DNA of 40,344 nucleotides from Aureobasidium sp. EXF-3400 (GCA_024195585.1 SWBL01000406.1:1-40344); one strand, 5' to 3'. Positions 1 to 10,027 are shown, counted from the first letter of the stretch. Program-made: numbers and translations. The notes: generated by a model from the letters alone, not told the origin.

Positions 1-1
1 T

Positions 2-1273
2 GGTTACGCCGGCTGGGATGAGCGCTACAGAATCAGAGTCAGAGTCGTCTGTGCTCGTGCATACCACGCTCTGTTCATGCGCAACATGCTTATCCGCCCT
101 TCGAGAGAGGAGCTTAAGAACTTCCACCCCGACTATGTCATCTACAACGCCGGTGCCTTCCCTGCCAACAGATTCACCACTGGTATGACCTCGGCCACTT
201 CGGTTGCTATCAACTTCGCCGAGAAGGAGATGGTCATCCTCGGTACCGAGTACGCTGGTGAGATGAAGAAGGGTGTCTTCACCGTCCTCTTCTACGAGAT
301 GCCCGTCAAGCACGACGTCCTCACTCTCCACTCGTCTGCCAACGAGGGCAAGAACGGCGATGTTACCGTCTTCTTCGGTCTCTCCGGTACTGGTAAGACC
401 ACCCTGTCTGCCGACCCCAAGCGTGCCTTGATCGGTGACGACGAGCACTGCTGGTCCGACAGAGGTGTCTTCAACATTGAGGGTGGCTGCTACGCCAAGA
501 CCATTGGTCTCTCTGGCGAGAAGGAGCCCGACATTTTCAACGCCATCAAGTTCGGCTCCATCCTCGAGAACGTCGTCTTCGACCCCACCACCAGAATCGT
601 CGACTACGACGACTCGACCCTGACCGAGAACACTCGCTGCGCCTACCCCATCGAGTACATCGAGAACACCAAGATTCCCTGCATCTCGTCAGGCCACCCC
701 ACCAACATCATCCTTCTCACTTGCGATGCTCGTGGTGTCCTCCCTCCCATCTCCAAGCTCACCCCCGAGCAGACCATGTTCCACTTCATTTCTGGTTACA
801 CCTCCAAGATGGCCGGTACCGAGCAGGGTGTCACCGAGCCCCAGGCCACCTTCTCGTCCTGTTTCGCTCAGCCCTTCTTGGCTCTCCACCCCATGCGCTA
901 CGCCACCATGCTCGCCGAGAAGATCAAGGAGCACAAGGCCAACGCCTGGCTCCTCAACACCGGTTGGGTCGGTGCCGGTGCCACCACTGGCGGCAAGCGT
1001 TGCCCTCTCAAGTACACTCGTGCCATCCTCGACGCCATCCACAGCGGCGAGCTCGCCAACAACGAGTACGAGACCTACGAGACCTTCAACCTGCAAGTCC
1101 CCAAGACCTGCAGCAACGTCCCCGACGAGGTCCTCAACCCTGCCAAGTGCTGGACCGGTACCGCCGACTTCAAGGGAGAGGTCAAGAAGCTTGGTCAGCT
1201 CTTCAACGACAACTTCAAGAAGTACTCCAGCGAGGCCACCGAGGAGGTCATCAAGGCCGGCCCTCAGGTTTAA
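2..1273 (+). CDS. PCK1: Phosphoenolpyruvate carboxykinase (ATP), 5'-truncated
   Basis: Converts oxaloacetate plus ATP to phosphoenolpyruvate, CO2 and ADP; it is the committing cytosolic step of gluconeogenesis on acetate, ethanol or amino acids. The frame is open from base 2 ([12 protein letters not shown]...), so the gene begins outside the window; the first internal Met at 77 is not the true start. About 423 residues are present of a family length near 550. Visible signatures are the kinase-1a P-loop [14 protein letters not shown] (bases ~385-424), the kinase-2 metal-binding [10 protein letters not shown] just after it, the adenine/substrate region [21 protein letters not shown], and [18 protein letters not shown] near the C-terminus. 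There is no intron in this part. Codon use is strongly biased to C-ending codons, as in highly expressed fungal genes. It converges on the amidase gene downstream. Expected regulation (glucose repression, acetate induction) lies in the missing promoter. Confidence 0.97.
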   Translation, partial: GYAGWDERYRIRVRVVCARAYHALFMRNMLIRPSREELKNFHPDYVIYNAGAFPANRFTTGMTSATSVAINFAEKEMVILGTEYAGEMKKGVFTVLFYEMPVKHDVLTLHSSANEGKNGDVTVFFGLSGTGKTTLSADPKRALIGDDEHCWSDRGVFNIEGGCYAKTIGLSGEKEPDIFNAIKFGSILENVVFDPTTRIVDYDDSTLTENTRCAYPIEYIENTKIPCISSGHPTNIILLTCDARGVLPPISKLTPEQTMFHFISGYTSKMAGTEQGVTEPQATFSSCFAQPFLALHPMRYATMLAEKIKEHKANAWLLNTGWVGAGATTGGKRCPLKYTRAILDAIHSGELANNEYETYETFNLQVPKTCSNVPDEVLNPAKCWTGTADFKGEVKKLGQLFNDNFKKYSSEATEEVIKAGPQV

Positions 1274-1915
1274 GATGCTGCAACCGCTTTCTAGGTGGTA
1301 TCGCACCGCCTCTTCGATGAGTTGACGAAATTTTTGTGCATATCTTTGTTTCTGTTTGGGATGGTGTTCTTCCTTGCTTTCTTTTTCATTAAATACCAGC
1401 GCCACGCGAAAAACTGTACGCGTCGTCCTTGTTAAAAGGATCACTCCTAGATAAATTGTACTTGGAGCTTGTCAATATCAAAATGAATTGTTGTTCAAAA
1501 AATACCTCGATTGCCTCATACTGCTTGTGATGTAGCAAAACCATGTCAAAGTCTATAAGTCTCCGCTCTAGCTGTGATTTGTCCACGTTGCATGATAGCT
1601 CTGTTCTGTTTGTTCCTCTGCCACCACTCCTGTTCAAGTATCTTTAGCAGACAGGACTATGCATTGTGATAGCAGCGGAGGAAAAAAAGCTTGCTACAAA
1701 TCTGGAGCAGAGCAGTAATCTGGTTTTTTTTTTGGTGTAATTATTCGAACCCCCTACAGATAATCATGCCTTTTTACAATGTATATGCTTCGCTCACTAC
1801 AGTGGGGGTAGATAGAAGCTACAGACTTTAGCATACGGGGGGTAGATCACAACAGTCCTCTTTGTATCTGCATTGGCGTCATACTGTATATAATAAACCT
1901 TGGGGGGAAACACAT
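1274..1915. other. Intergenic, convergent 3' regions
   Basis: Non-coding space between two converging genes. It contains homopolymer T and A runs and, at about 1684-1730, a degraded segment resembling the repeat copy at 9635-9690 (shared TCTGGAGCAGAGC). I see no gene here. Confidence 0.6.
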
Positions 1916-3686
1916 TCAACCATGAAGGGTCTGGTAGACATATTCCGAAATCGCCAGTACCTTTTCTTCCTCCAACCTCCTACACACGACTTGAAGCGAC
2001 ACGTGAGCTCCATCATAAATTTCCGGGTCATCTGCAACAACATCAGTAAGAGGCTAGAAAGTCACAATGAAGGACTTACAAGTTGCTTGTGTCTTCTCAT
2101 CTGTTTCTGAAACTGGCTTGTAATCGGTGTAGGCTTTGTCCACGTTCTTGTCGACCTTGGTGACAGGCACGATTGCTGAGCTGTAGTCGAGTACGTTGAC
2201 CCATACTGAGTAGCTGTATGAGGTGTATTTGTTAGGACGAGCTGCGGTAAAAGGTGCGAGCGGGCTGATGATGGCATCCACTGGACGACCAGTACCAGTC
2301 AATTCGCTGGTCGAGTTCCAATACTCCATGTACTCTTTCTCAGCATCTCTTTTGTTGACTTGGTTATGCATGATGTCCGTAGCATTGGCTTGAGATGACT
2401 GTTCAAACATGATGTTAGGCCTGGGCTCCTCCCCACTGAGAGCAAAAGCTTTTGCAGCATCTGCACCACCGTCGTAGTTCCAAGACTTGGCGCAAATATC
2501 TTGCAGCTTTTCATGGCTTGGAGGTTGCCATTCAATGACCTTGTGACCGAGGCCTTGCAGTTTCTGGACGGTCTCTTCCAGGGCTCTCTTGATCGGAGGG
2601 TGTGGAGCGCAGAGACCATCGTGCTTGAAGACTGCAAATGTGAGTTTCTTCTCTTGTGCCAGCTTTTTGGCGGTCTCTTCCTGTTCGCTTCTCCAAGGCA
2701 TGGGATGCACGCGTGGGTCGTGTAGCCATGGTTCAGTTTGCAGTATAGACTGCACAGCCAATTTGACGCCAGCAAACGATGATGACAGAGGTCCAACGAC
2801 GCTCAGAATACTGGGAGCTCCATCGAACGAGTTGGCCATTCCTTCATAGGGGAGCCTGCCGGCACTAGGTCTCAAGCCAAAAAGACCATTGAACGCAGCA
2901 GGGATTCTGATACTTCCACCAATGTCAGTGCCCCAGCCAAGAGGACTACCTTTCAGCGAGATCAGAGCACCCTCGCCACCAGAGCTGCCACCAGAACTAA
3001 GGTTTCTGTTGGTTGGGTTCCAGCAATAGTCGATGATGTTGTTGGTTGTCTCACCACACATCAAGGTATGCGGGACCGCTGTCTTGACGTACAAGACAGC
3101 GCCTAAACTGCGTAGTTCCTTGACCATCTCGGACTCAAATACCTTCTCCTTACCTGTACCTTTCTCGCCCTGGAAGGTACCAATCCAGCCAACATAGCCC
3201 ATATGAGTCTCGACCCCCTTAACATGGAATTGGTCCTTTAGAGATACTGGCAAGCCGTGTAGAGGTCCCATTGGCTTCTTATGGTTTGCAAAGTATTGAT
3301 CAAGTTTCTGAGCAGATTCGATAGCAGCCTCGTAGAAGATTTCGTGAAGGCAGTTTACCTGATAAAGACTCAGCATTGCCAGATTTTCGAGCATGAATAC
3401 CTATGTCGATACTCACTAGCTGATGGGCAACCGCACTACGATGGCAGAAAGCCTTTGTGACTTCGACTGCAGTCCACTGACCACTACTAGTCTTGTTGAC
3501 AATCTGAGTAGCTTCTGTCTCGGTGATCTCGATCTCTCTGGGATCCAGGTACTGCTGGATAAACTTGCCAGTGACATCTCTTTGCTCTTCCGCAGATGGC
3601 GGTGCTGGAATGCGCCATTCTTCGGGTATCAAAGCGAGGACTGAATCACGTTTCTCAGCAGCTATCTGTCTCCAGTCTGGTGCCAT
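1916..3686 (-). CDS. Amidase-signature hydrolase (acetamidase/FAAH-like), three exons
   Basis: Amidase-signature enzyme that hydrolyses a carboxamide to acid plus ammonia or amine; the substrate cannot be told from sequence. Exons on the minus strand are 3686-3417, 3358-2080 and 2031-1916; introns are 58 nt (GTGAGT...CAG) and 48 nt (GTAAGT...CAG). The spliced frame gives 554 residues, normal for the fungal family. The Ser-cisSer-Lys triad is visible: Lys131 in SLKDQF, Ser215 in SSGGSSGGEGA and Ser239 in GTDIGGSIRIPA. The last exon supplies the family's usual C-terminus (YDPEIYDGAHVSLQVVCRRL...), which an unspliced reading would lose after KTQAT. No signal peptide or membrane segment is seen, so it is probably cytosolic. 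Closest in type to fungal AmdS/fatty-acid-amide-hydrolase-like proteins; a specific acetamidase role is only an inference. Confidence 0.93.
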
Positions 3687-5222
3687 GGTTGATGATGATC
3701 AATAACAAAGGTGTGGTTTGGAGGTTGGAGAAGGAGAAAGGGAAAGTGAGCTTATGACAACAGATATATGTCTTGAGCTTGGCCAGTTCCTGACTCAGTT
3801 CATCCATGAAAGTCGGAGGAGGGGCGCCTATCGGGGTACTGTTGCTACCTTCCAATTGTGGGGCTGATAGGCATAATAGGTTCATGAACCGCTACTTGAC
3901 CCCAACATCGCCCACCACTTCTCCGACAAGCAGCTTGATCCTTATCAGTTGCAAAATCACTCGGAGCACATGGTCATCGAAAGCACTGAACACCTCTTTG
4001 AAAGACAAGTGTATGCATCGTGAGAACGGTGAAGTTGAATCGGTAGCTGTGCCCTCCCCTCTGACGTCCTCCCCGTGTGCCAAGGTCTGTAACTCCCAAT
4101 TGGATCCATGGTACTCCGAGTACGCAGAGAGCAGAGTATACGCTATAGAAAGGCACAGTGTTTTTTGAAACATAGGCATGTCCACAGAGAGTCTGTGTTT
4201 CGTCGCTTCTCAGTGGACACTGTTCTGTTTCTAATTAGTATTGTGCATTTTTACAGCTACACGCGTTACATACTCTAGCACGCGGGGAGGGTGTAGAGAT
4301 CGTGTAAAGCCGCGCCCCTCTTCGAAGCCCTAGCGTAGTCAAGGAGGCAGGTGCTATGTCTGTTTGCAGATAGGAGTCGTGTCTCCCATGTTCAGCTGCG
4401 TTCTGCATCCCCACAGTTTATGGTTTTGCTGTGACGCTTCTTGAAGGATGTCAAATTCGAAGAATGTGAATGACATTCTCGACGCGTACCGACCAAGCCA
4501 CTTCTCTCGCCACATACACAGCCACAGATCTATGAGGACAGCGATTCGCCCACCATCGAAAACCTGGCAACCTGGGTAAAATGTCATAGGTCAATCAATC
4601 GGGTTTAGATAGCCGCGGGCTTGGGACGCGCATAGTCGAACATGTTCCATCAGATGCGCGGTCGGCGTTGACACCTGCGCGCCTGCACCTTCTGCAGCGA
4701 CGGTGCCATAAAGTCACTCCCGCCTGCTGCAGGCGCGTCGAGGATCCCACCCGACTGACCATTCACATTGTGCCAGAGCTTGCAGTTTCCACAGCGGATG
4801 TACGAGATCATAATCCGCCTGCCCAAAGCTACCAACAAGCACTTGCGTGACGACTAACTACTCGTTCAGCATACCTGCCCAAGGGCCATCTCATCTCATC
4901 ACACTGTCGGAAACTATATTATCCGTCGACTCAAGGTGATTCGGCTGTGTTCTTTGTGACGGTCTCAAAGAATCTTGCTTTGTCAGAAAGTCGAACCTTC
5001 ATCAAATCTTTGTTCTTTGGAAGATCTCATTCGTGTTCTGCACACCGCTACATAAACGACCAGCCCCCTCATTTTCCAACTCACGATATACCCACACTAT
5101 CACCACAAACTATATCAACCGGAGTCATTACTGCCACTCCACAACTGCCTTGCCGGTCAAGCCAGTCCAAGTCTGAAGCACAACCACATAGAAAGCCTTA
5201 CAACATAAATCTTCCCTAGAAC
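3687..5222. other. Intergenic region with one palindromic element
   Basis: Upstream of both the amidase (-) and the 418-residue protein gene (+), so it should hold two divergent promoters. It contains the 115-bp palindromic repeat at 4143-4257, described separately. Short ORFs here (for example 3806-4168) have no recognisable product and cross the repeat. The last ~300 bases before 5223 are CA- and TC-rich, as in fungal 5' leaders. Confidence 0.55.
4143..4257. repeat. ~115-bp imperfect palindromic (MITE-like) element
   Basis: Starts GCTATAGAAAGGCACAGTG and ends ATTGTGCATTTTTACAGC, which are inverted repeats of one another, with a second inverted pair inside (GTCCACAGAGAG near 4180 and CTCAGTGGAC near 4210). 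TAC flanks both ends, a possible 3-bp target duplication. Related copies lie at 9.5-11.3 kb. The copy ending at 11283 also shares flanking sequence beyond this end (ACACGCGTTA..., TAGCAC.CGGG), so the true element may be longer than 115 bp. No ORF for a transposase is inside. Confidence 0.6.
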
Positions 5223-6479
5223 ATGGCAATTGGGCAAACAGTGACCGTGGTCAACAAGTCTGGCAAAGTCGTCAGTACGGGCAAACATGTCGTCAACGTC
5301 TTCAAGGAGGCCAAATCGGCGTACAGAGAACGCAAAGCCGAGATCAAAGCTGTGCGCGATGCAGAACTCGAACAAAAGCGTGTTCAGAAGACACTCGAAA
5401 AGTTTACACTAGAAGACGATCGTGCTTCACAAGGCTCTCGTCGCTCTTCCAAATCCAAAAAGGACAAAGGATCTCATCGCGATCGTCCACTCGTGGATCG
5501 TGGTTACTCGGACAGTTTTTATGTCAACGATAAGCCTGCAACCACAAGAAGTCATCGAAAATCAGGCCTACGCAACGAGCTTGGCCCAGACGGCGAGAGA
5601 CAACACAATGAACTGATTCGAAGACATACTACCGACATGGGCCAAGAAGTCAGGAGGTCAAGAACTTCACGCTCCGCATCCGAGGCGGATATCGATATGG
5701 ACCTTGCTTATGGCGAGTTACCGCCACCGCTGCCAGAGCGCCCCCAGGGGAACGAGATCGAGCTGCGAGATAAGATGACGAAACTTCAGCAACTCCTGGA
5801 CGAGGCGAATTGCGTTCAGCACTCTGTTATCGCCACCATCGAGAACCTTCAGAAGAATCCAGATGCCTTAGCCGCTGTGGCCTTGACGCTTGGTGAAATC
5901 AGTACCATGGCAAGCAAGATGGCTCCTGGGGTGTTGACGTCGATGAAGACAGCATTCCCAGCCATCATTGCCCTTCTTGCCTCGCCACAATTCATGATTG
6001 CTGCTGGCGTTGGTGTCGGTGTTACAGTCATCGCATTCGGTGGCTACAAAATTATCAAGAAGATTCAAAAGCGCAAAGAGGAAGCCGCCGAACTCAAAGC
6101 CGGATCACAACGTCAGATTGAAGACAACGAATCCGTGTCCGAATATGATGAGTTATACGAACTCGACACCGACCTCAGCCACATAGAGGTCTGGCGTCGT
6201 GGCATTGCCGATGCCGAAGCTCAAAGTCTGGGTACAAGTGTTGATGGCGAGTTCATCACACCAGATGCTGGCAAACACCTTGTCGCTGATGGCGTACTTC
6301 GCGAGGAGGACCTCAAGTCCATGCGCTCGAGCAAGTCTCACAAGACCTCCAAGTCCAAGAAGAGCAAAAAAGAGACAAAGAGTGATAAAGACTCTACTGT
6401 CAGTAGCTCCAAAGACAAAGAAAAGCGCAAGAAGAAAGAGCCGAGTGGCTTGAGGATGCTGTTCAAGACGCGTGCATAG
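5223..6479 (+). CDS. Conserved fungal protein with membrane anchor and basic tail (418 aa)
   Basis: I do not recognise a functional domain. The protein is a single uninterrupted ORF. Residues 1-60 (MAIGQTVTVVNKSGKVVS...) are followed by a charged Arg/Lys/Glu region, then a Ser/Arg-rich linker (to ~160), a proline motif PPPLPERP near 165, a helical region, and a hydrophobic stretch at about 240-275 (FPAIIALLASPQFMIAAGVGVGVTVIAFGGY) long enough for one or two membrane passes. The C-terminus from ~370 is very rich in Lys and Ser (SKSHKTSKSKKSKKETKSDKD) and ends KKKEPSGLRMLFKTRA. The start is chosen because ATG at 5223 follows a pyrimidine/CA leader and gives the conserved-looking N-terminus. The layout suggests a membrane-tethered protein with a cytosolic, possibly phosphorylated, basic tail; function unknown. 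Confidence 0.85.
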   Translation: MAIGQTVTVVNKSGKVVSTGKHVVNVFKEAKSAYRERKAEIKAVRDAELEQKRVQKTLEKFTLEDDRASQGSRRSSKSKKDKGSHRDRPLVDRGYSDSFYVNDKPATTRSHRKSGLRNELGPDGERQHNELIRRHTTDMGQEVRRSRTSRSASEADIDMDLAYGELPPPLPERPQGNEIELRDKMTKLQQLLDEANCVQHSVIATIENLQKNPDALAAVALTLGEISTMASKMAPGVLTSMKTAFPAIIALLASPQFMIAAGVGVGVTVIAFGGYKIIKKIQKRKEEAAELKAGSQRQIEDNESVSEYDELYELDTDLSHIEVWRRGIADAEAQSLGTSVDGEFITPDAGKHLVADGVLREEDLKSMRSSKSHKTSKSKKSKKETKSDKDSTVSSSKDKEKRKKKEPSGLRMLFKTRA

Positions 6480-7156
6480 ATCTTTCCTCTTGATTGTACT
6501 TGGTAATACTCATCTTGACAGCGAAACTTGATGTTCGGTAGTACACTGAGCTGTTTTGTTTATTGTTTGATCTGCTGTTCTTCCTTATAGCGTTCTAGCG
6601 GCATTTGCGTCCTCTGACCTGTTACTTGCCTCTCTTTCTACGATATTAGAATCCTCTCTTTTTTCGATCTAGCACAAAGTATTTACGTCTCTGTCTCCTA
6701 GCGTCATACTAATCTCAGACATCATCACTTGCGATCCTGTATTCTGCGCATTGCATATCTCTCAATGTATAAGAAGAAACTTTGAAAAGTAGCGTGTCGT
6801 CGCCCGAAATCAAAGTCACTGCTACTGTCCGAATACATCAGCATATTAGAATTTCGCTTATAAAAATGGAGTCATATCTGATGCAGAATTCGATTCAAGG
6901 AGATTTATGTACATGAAGAAAAATCATTGAATGTGCAAATTTTCAAAAAAGTAGGTGTGCTTGAGTTATAGATTCAAGTCACCTCCTGTTGCTCTCTTGA
7001 GATGGGAAAACAATGCTGCTAATGAATTCAATCCTTCGATGGCAATGCTGGACTTCTTGACGGCGGCGGTCGAATTGGTATGTAGGTCCAGTTTTGCTAT
7101 CTGCATTGCATTGGCAATTTACCCACATTCCATCCACTCTCGCGTCGGTAAATTTT
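6480..7156. other. Intergenic, convergent 3' regions
   Basis: AT-rich space between the stop of the 418-residue gene (+) and the stop of the 178-residue gene (-). No gene or structured repeat was seen. Confidence 0.6.
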
Positions 7157-7693
7157 TTAGGAAGAGTCTGTGATTTTCGTAGGTTCATGTTGTTCTGTGT
7201 CAGATTCGATGCGTCTTCTTTTAGGTCTCGTGGGCTCGGTTGCGGGGGGTGACTGTTGTTGAACAGGGCATGAATCGATGGGTCTTTTCTTGGATGTGGT
7301 GGGCTTGGAAGAAGGTATGGAATAAGCAGTGGACTTGGTGATGTGCTGATATGATCCGTCGAAATTTTTTGTCTCGTTGTTACCGTTTGGACGAGTGGCT
7401 GCCAGGGATTGTTGATACTGAATCTCTTCTTGGGGAATGTCGTCGTTGCTGTTAATTACGCCACGGAAGCCGGGAACGTCAGAGAAGTCATCCTGATATA
7501 ACTGATCCTTGTCTTGGTGGACACGGGACTGACGGCCGATAGCCTGTTGAGCAGGACCGAAGATCTCTCCATTGTGACTGATGTAAGGGCGACCATTGAC
7601 TTCGACACAGGGAACGTAAACCTTCAGGTCCACAAATTTTTTTGGACTTGTACGAGTGCCCAATGAACCGTTCGAGAAAGGTGGAGTGGCCAT
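7157..7693 (-). CDS. Hypothetical small protein with bipartite-type NLS (178 aa)
   Basis: I recognise no known domain. The N-terminal half holds a beta-rich motif (KKFVDLKVYVPCVEVNGRPYI, residues ~18-39) and a Gln/Asp-rich stretch (QQAIGRQ...DQLYQDDF). The C-terminal half is Ser/Thr/Gln-rich with two basic clusters, KKRP and RPKRRR, about 20 residues apart, that look like a nuclear localisation signal. The ATG at 7693 sits in ACCATCATGG, a good start context. A TATATA at 7790-7796 lies about 97 bp upstream, preceded by the motif TTCGGACCC on the sense strand. Two decayed relatives lie nearby (8157-8330, and 9284-9480 on the other strand), so this is the intact member of a local family. Role unknown; being an accessory, lineage-restricted gene is an inference. 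Confidence 0.6.
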   Translation of the reverse strand: MATPPFSNGSLGTRTSPKKFVDLKVYVPCVEVNGRPYISHNGEIFGPAQQAIGRQSRVHQDKDQLYQDDFSDVPGFRGVINSNDDIPQEEIQYQQSLAATRPNGNNETKNFDGSYQHITKSTAYSIPSSKPTTSKKRPIDSCPVQQQSPPATEPTRPKRRRIESDTEQHEPTKITDSS

Positions 7694-7789
7694 GATGGTG
7701 GACTTGATCGAGTATCAAGAGGATCGATTGTGTTGGCTCAGCCTGTATGTATATCGCAGGAAAGAAAAACAGCGAGTCTGGAGAGGAAG

Positions 7790-7815
7790 TTATATAGTGT
7801 AGTTATGGGTCCGAA
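7790..7815 (-). promoter_or_regulatory. Core promoter of the 178-aa gene: TTCGGACCC + TATA
   Basis: On the sense strand TTCGGACCC (7815-7807) is followed after 10 nt by TATATAAC (7796-7789). Two more copies of the 9-mer lie upstream at 7827-7835 and 7917-7925. The same arrangement precedes the two related broken genes (motif at 9002-9010 with TATA at 8978-8985; motif at 9158-9166 with TATA at 9183). Confidence 0.45.
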
Positions 7816-8156
7816 TTTGTAGACAAGGGTCCGAATTCTTAGGTGAAGGCAGAGTAATAAGTGAAACATGAGCATTGTAGGTCCAGGAGGGTGTATGCGG
7901 TCGCCGTGTGTAGGAGGGGTCCGAAAAATGGAAGGCAAGGTGCATGCATAGAGGAGTGAGGTGAAGCAGGACGACGAGTGTTGATCCGGCTTGGACACGA
8001 ACCGTTATAATTCGCCGAAGAGGTGTTTTCCGGGAATTGGTGATGCTGTGCTTGTTCTTGAAGAGGAGAAGGCATGGCTGAGTATTCAGAATCGGCAGCG
8101 TACTGGTTGTTCTAAAGTTGTTCACCGTTATGACTTTCTGGGAAAGTCGCTGTCGA

Positions 8157-8913
8157 TTATTGGTGATCTCGATTGAAGTCTTGCTGATACAACTGCTCCT
8201 CGTCATGTTGTATACCGAAGCGACGGCCGATGTGCTGCTGAGCAGGAGCAAAGATTTTTTCATCGTGGTTGATAGATTGGCGACCGCTCAATTGATATGT
8301 CTCCGCAAGTTAGTCCATTCCACTGCACAGTCAATCGATGGTTTGGGTGTCCTCGTCTATCTTCTGACGGGTTTCCTGAAGCTGCTGCTGATCTTGCTAG
8401 CCTTTGTTCGAGGCTAATGCCAATGATGCTCTCAGATCTTCAATGTCGCGGACTTGCTCCTCGATAGTCTTTTCCAATTCCCCATTTTTGGTCTGGTCTT
8501 GGTCGTACCTGAGATCGCGTGCAAGATTGAGACCGGAGGTCGTACAACCCAAAATCTTCTCGTACAACATCTTGATAAGTCGCATCGTCTGGGTTCGAAT
8601 TCGCTGTGTATTCGTATAAATTTGAGACAGACTGCATCATACGACGTAGCATGTCTGCTTCCTGTCGATGCATTCTGAGCGAATTGGTTGGCATTGCGTT
8701 GCAGGTCATTAGACCCCGGTTGTTCTTCGTGAAGGCAAATAGCTCGGGAGCCATGGGGCCGGTGCGAGTCTGGTTCGACGAAAATGAGATTGTGATGACA
8801 ATTTTGGAAGAGGATGATGTGGTATCCTGAAAGATTGGCGTTGGCGAACAGTATGGTAAGGCAGGTACGATACAATTAGATGAGTTATGTGACGTAGCAT
8901 GACGGTTGAACAC
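8157..8913 (-). pseudogene. Decayed gene(s): coiled-coil segment followed by a relative of the 178-aa protein
   Basis: The minus strand reads as protein but not in one frame. An N-terminal part (MAPELFAFTKNN..., RMHRQEADMLRRMMQSVSN) is in one frame down to about 8600; the next part (LIKMLYEKILGCTTSGLNLARD... TIEEQVRDIEDLRASL) is in another. That second frame then continues through in-frame stops TAG (8397-8399), TGA (8331-8333) and TAA (8310-8312) into GRQSINHDEKIFAPAQQHIG and DEEQLYQQDF, ending TAA at 8157-8159. This block aligns with GRPYISHNGEIFGPAQQAIG and DKDQLYQDDF of the 178-residue protein. Each of the stops is one C-to-T change from a Gln or Arg codon, as repeat-induced point mutation or deamination would leave. 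It may be two adjacent genes rather than one. A TATA and the TTCGGACCC motif remain upstream. Confidence 0.55.
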
Positions 8914-9283
8914 TACGCTGCATCTAACACTAACACGAGGGATGGCTAGGTGAACATGTTACCGATCAAAGAAAAGTCTTTTATACTGAGCTCGATGATG
9001 AGGGTCCGAAAATAGAGAATCCATATCTCCATCCTGTACTTCCCCGGCCTGAGTAGATTCGTGATGTGTTTCAACATGGGATAACATCGATACTTTAGAA
9101 GGGGGACCAACACTCGGAGCCACGCTTCACTATCTCGCATTCACCTTCACTTCCATCTTCGGACCCCTTCGCTCTGCGCCAGTATACACACCTTCTGCCT
9201 AGCATTCTCATCCACCACATCTACCACATCTACCATATCTACCATATCTTATCATTCGCTTTTTTTTTCCTTGTTCAATATAC
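8914..9283. other. Divergent promoter region of two decayed genes
   Basis: Sits between the minus-strand broken gene (to 8913) and the plus-strand broken copy (from 9284). It holds two oppositely oriented core promoters: TTCGGACCC/TATAAAAG read leftwards (9010-9002, 8985-8978) and TTCGGACCC/TATACA read rightwards (9158-9166, 9183-9188). A short tandem of ATCTACCA/ATCTACCAC units lies at about 9218-9248. Confidence 0.45.
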
Positions 9284-9480
9284 ATGTCAAGCCAACACCA
9301 TTTATCGATCGAGGTGTAATGGTCACAAATTTTGTGGACCTGAGGATTACTGCCTCCTGCTTTGAAGTCAATGGTCTCTCTTTGGTCAAACCTCCGAGAA
9401 CCCCATCGTGCATTTCTATAGCTACCTGTGCAACCAGATCCAGAGAGGAGATCATGTTCGGAGCTCATCACGTACATTAA
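9284..9480 (+). pseudogene. 5' fragment of a 178-aa-protein relative, frameshifted
   Basis: The ATG at 9284 is stopped after ten codons. After a one-base shift the sequence reads NFVDLRITASCFEVNG, matching KKFVDLKVYVPCVEVNG of the intact gene at 7693, and the DNA matches too (AAATTTTGTGGACCTGA here against AAATTTGTGGACCTGA there; the extra T is the shift). The leader is also alike: AGCCAACACCATTTATCGATC here and AGCCAACACAATCGATC before the intact gene. So promoter, leader and 5' coding part were copied together. Similarity fades after about 9390. Confidence 0.55.
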
Positions 9481-9520
9481 GGGGCGATTCTTCTACGAAG
9501 AGTATAGAAGCAATAGGAAA

Positions 9521-9636
9521 GCTGCAAAAATGCACAGTACTTTCCAGAAACATACAGAATCCACTGAGAGCCCCTAATAAATCGAGCTCTCCATGGCCAG
9601 GTTTCTGAAATGGACATGACTATGCATGTTGATAGT
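9521..9636. repeat. ~116-bp palindromic element copy
   Basis: Left end GCTGCAAAAATGCACAGT and right end ACTATGCATGTTGATAGT (9619-9636) are inverted, diverged versions of the family termini. A longer direct repeat of its left half is at 9767-9843. A second, degraded left-type end (GTTGCAAAAAAGCATG) starts right at its right edge. Confidence 0.5.
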
Positions 9637-9766
9637 TGCAAAAAAGCATGCTATTCATCTGGAGCAGAGCCGTGGTCCCATCTGTTTTTGGGACCCCTCA
9701 CATGGGGTCAAAAAACTTGGGTAGTATCCAGAGCCCAATGTCATATACAAGGATCATCCTCCCATA

Positions 9767-9843
9767 AAGAGTATGGAAGTAGTAAAGAAGCTGTAAAAAT
9801 GCACAATACTTTCCAGAAAGTTACAGCTTCCACTGAGAGCCTC
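9767..9843 (+). repeat. Palindromic-family half element
   Basis: Core GCTGTAAAAATGCACAAT at 9790-9807, followed by ACTTTCCAGAAAG and CCACTGAGAGCC. It is the closest copy of the segment at 9498-9575, including about 23 bp before the core. No convincing right end was found. Confidence 0.5.
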
Positions 9844-10027
9844 TTTCAAATGTTTGTGCAGAGAGAAAGATATCATCGACGTCGAATGAGTACGCTCCTG
9901 GCTTCTGGGTTGATCTGTTCTTTTGCACAGAAGAATGGTCTGGGGTAGGCATGTTCCCATGAATTGTTCTGCGACGGAGTGCTGACTTCGCAGAATTTGT
10001 TTTGGGTTGGTAATTCTTGTCGTCGTC

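Larger units (their letters stand above)
9481..10027. other. Repeat-rich spacer
   Basis: Contains two longer direct repeats (about 9498-9575 and 9767-9843) that share GAGTAT.GAAG, then GCTG.AAAAATGCACA.TAC, then TTTCCAGAAA and CCACTGAGAGCC. Short ORFs crossing these repeats (for example 9610-9948) are not credible genes. Confidence 0.5.

Noticed and set aside
689..1444. 251-codon ORF antisense to PEPCK, and plus-strand ORFs at 721-1325
   Set aside because: Shadow frames created by the strong C-ending codon bias of PEPCK; low-complexity Leu/Gly/Val or Ser/Pro products with no domain.
2054..2079. Amidase ending in TCKSFIVTF
   Set aside because: This reads into a 48-nt intron; the third exon supplies the conserved amidase C-terminus.
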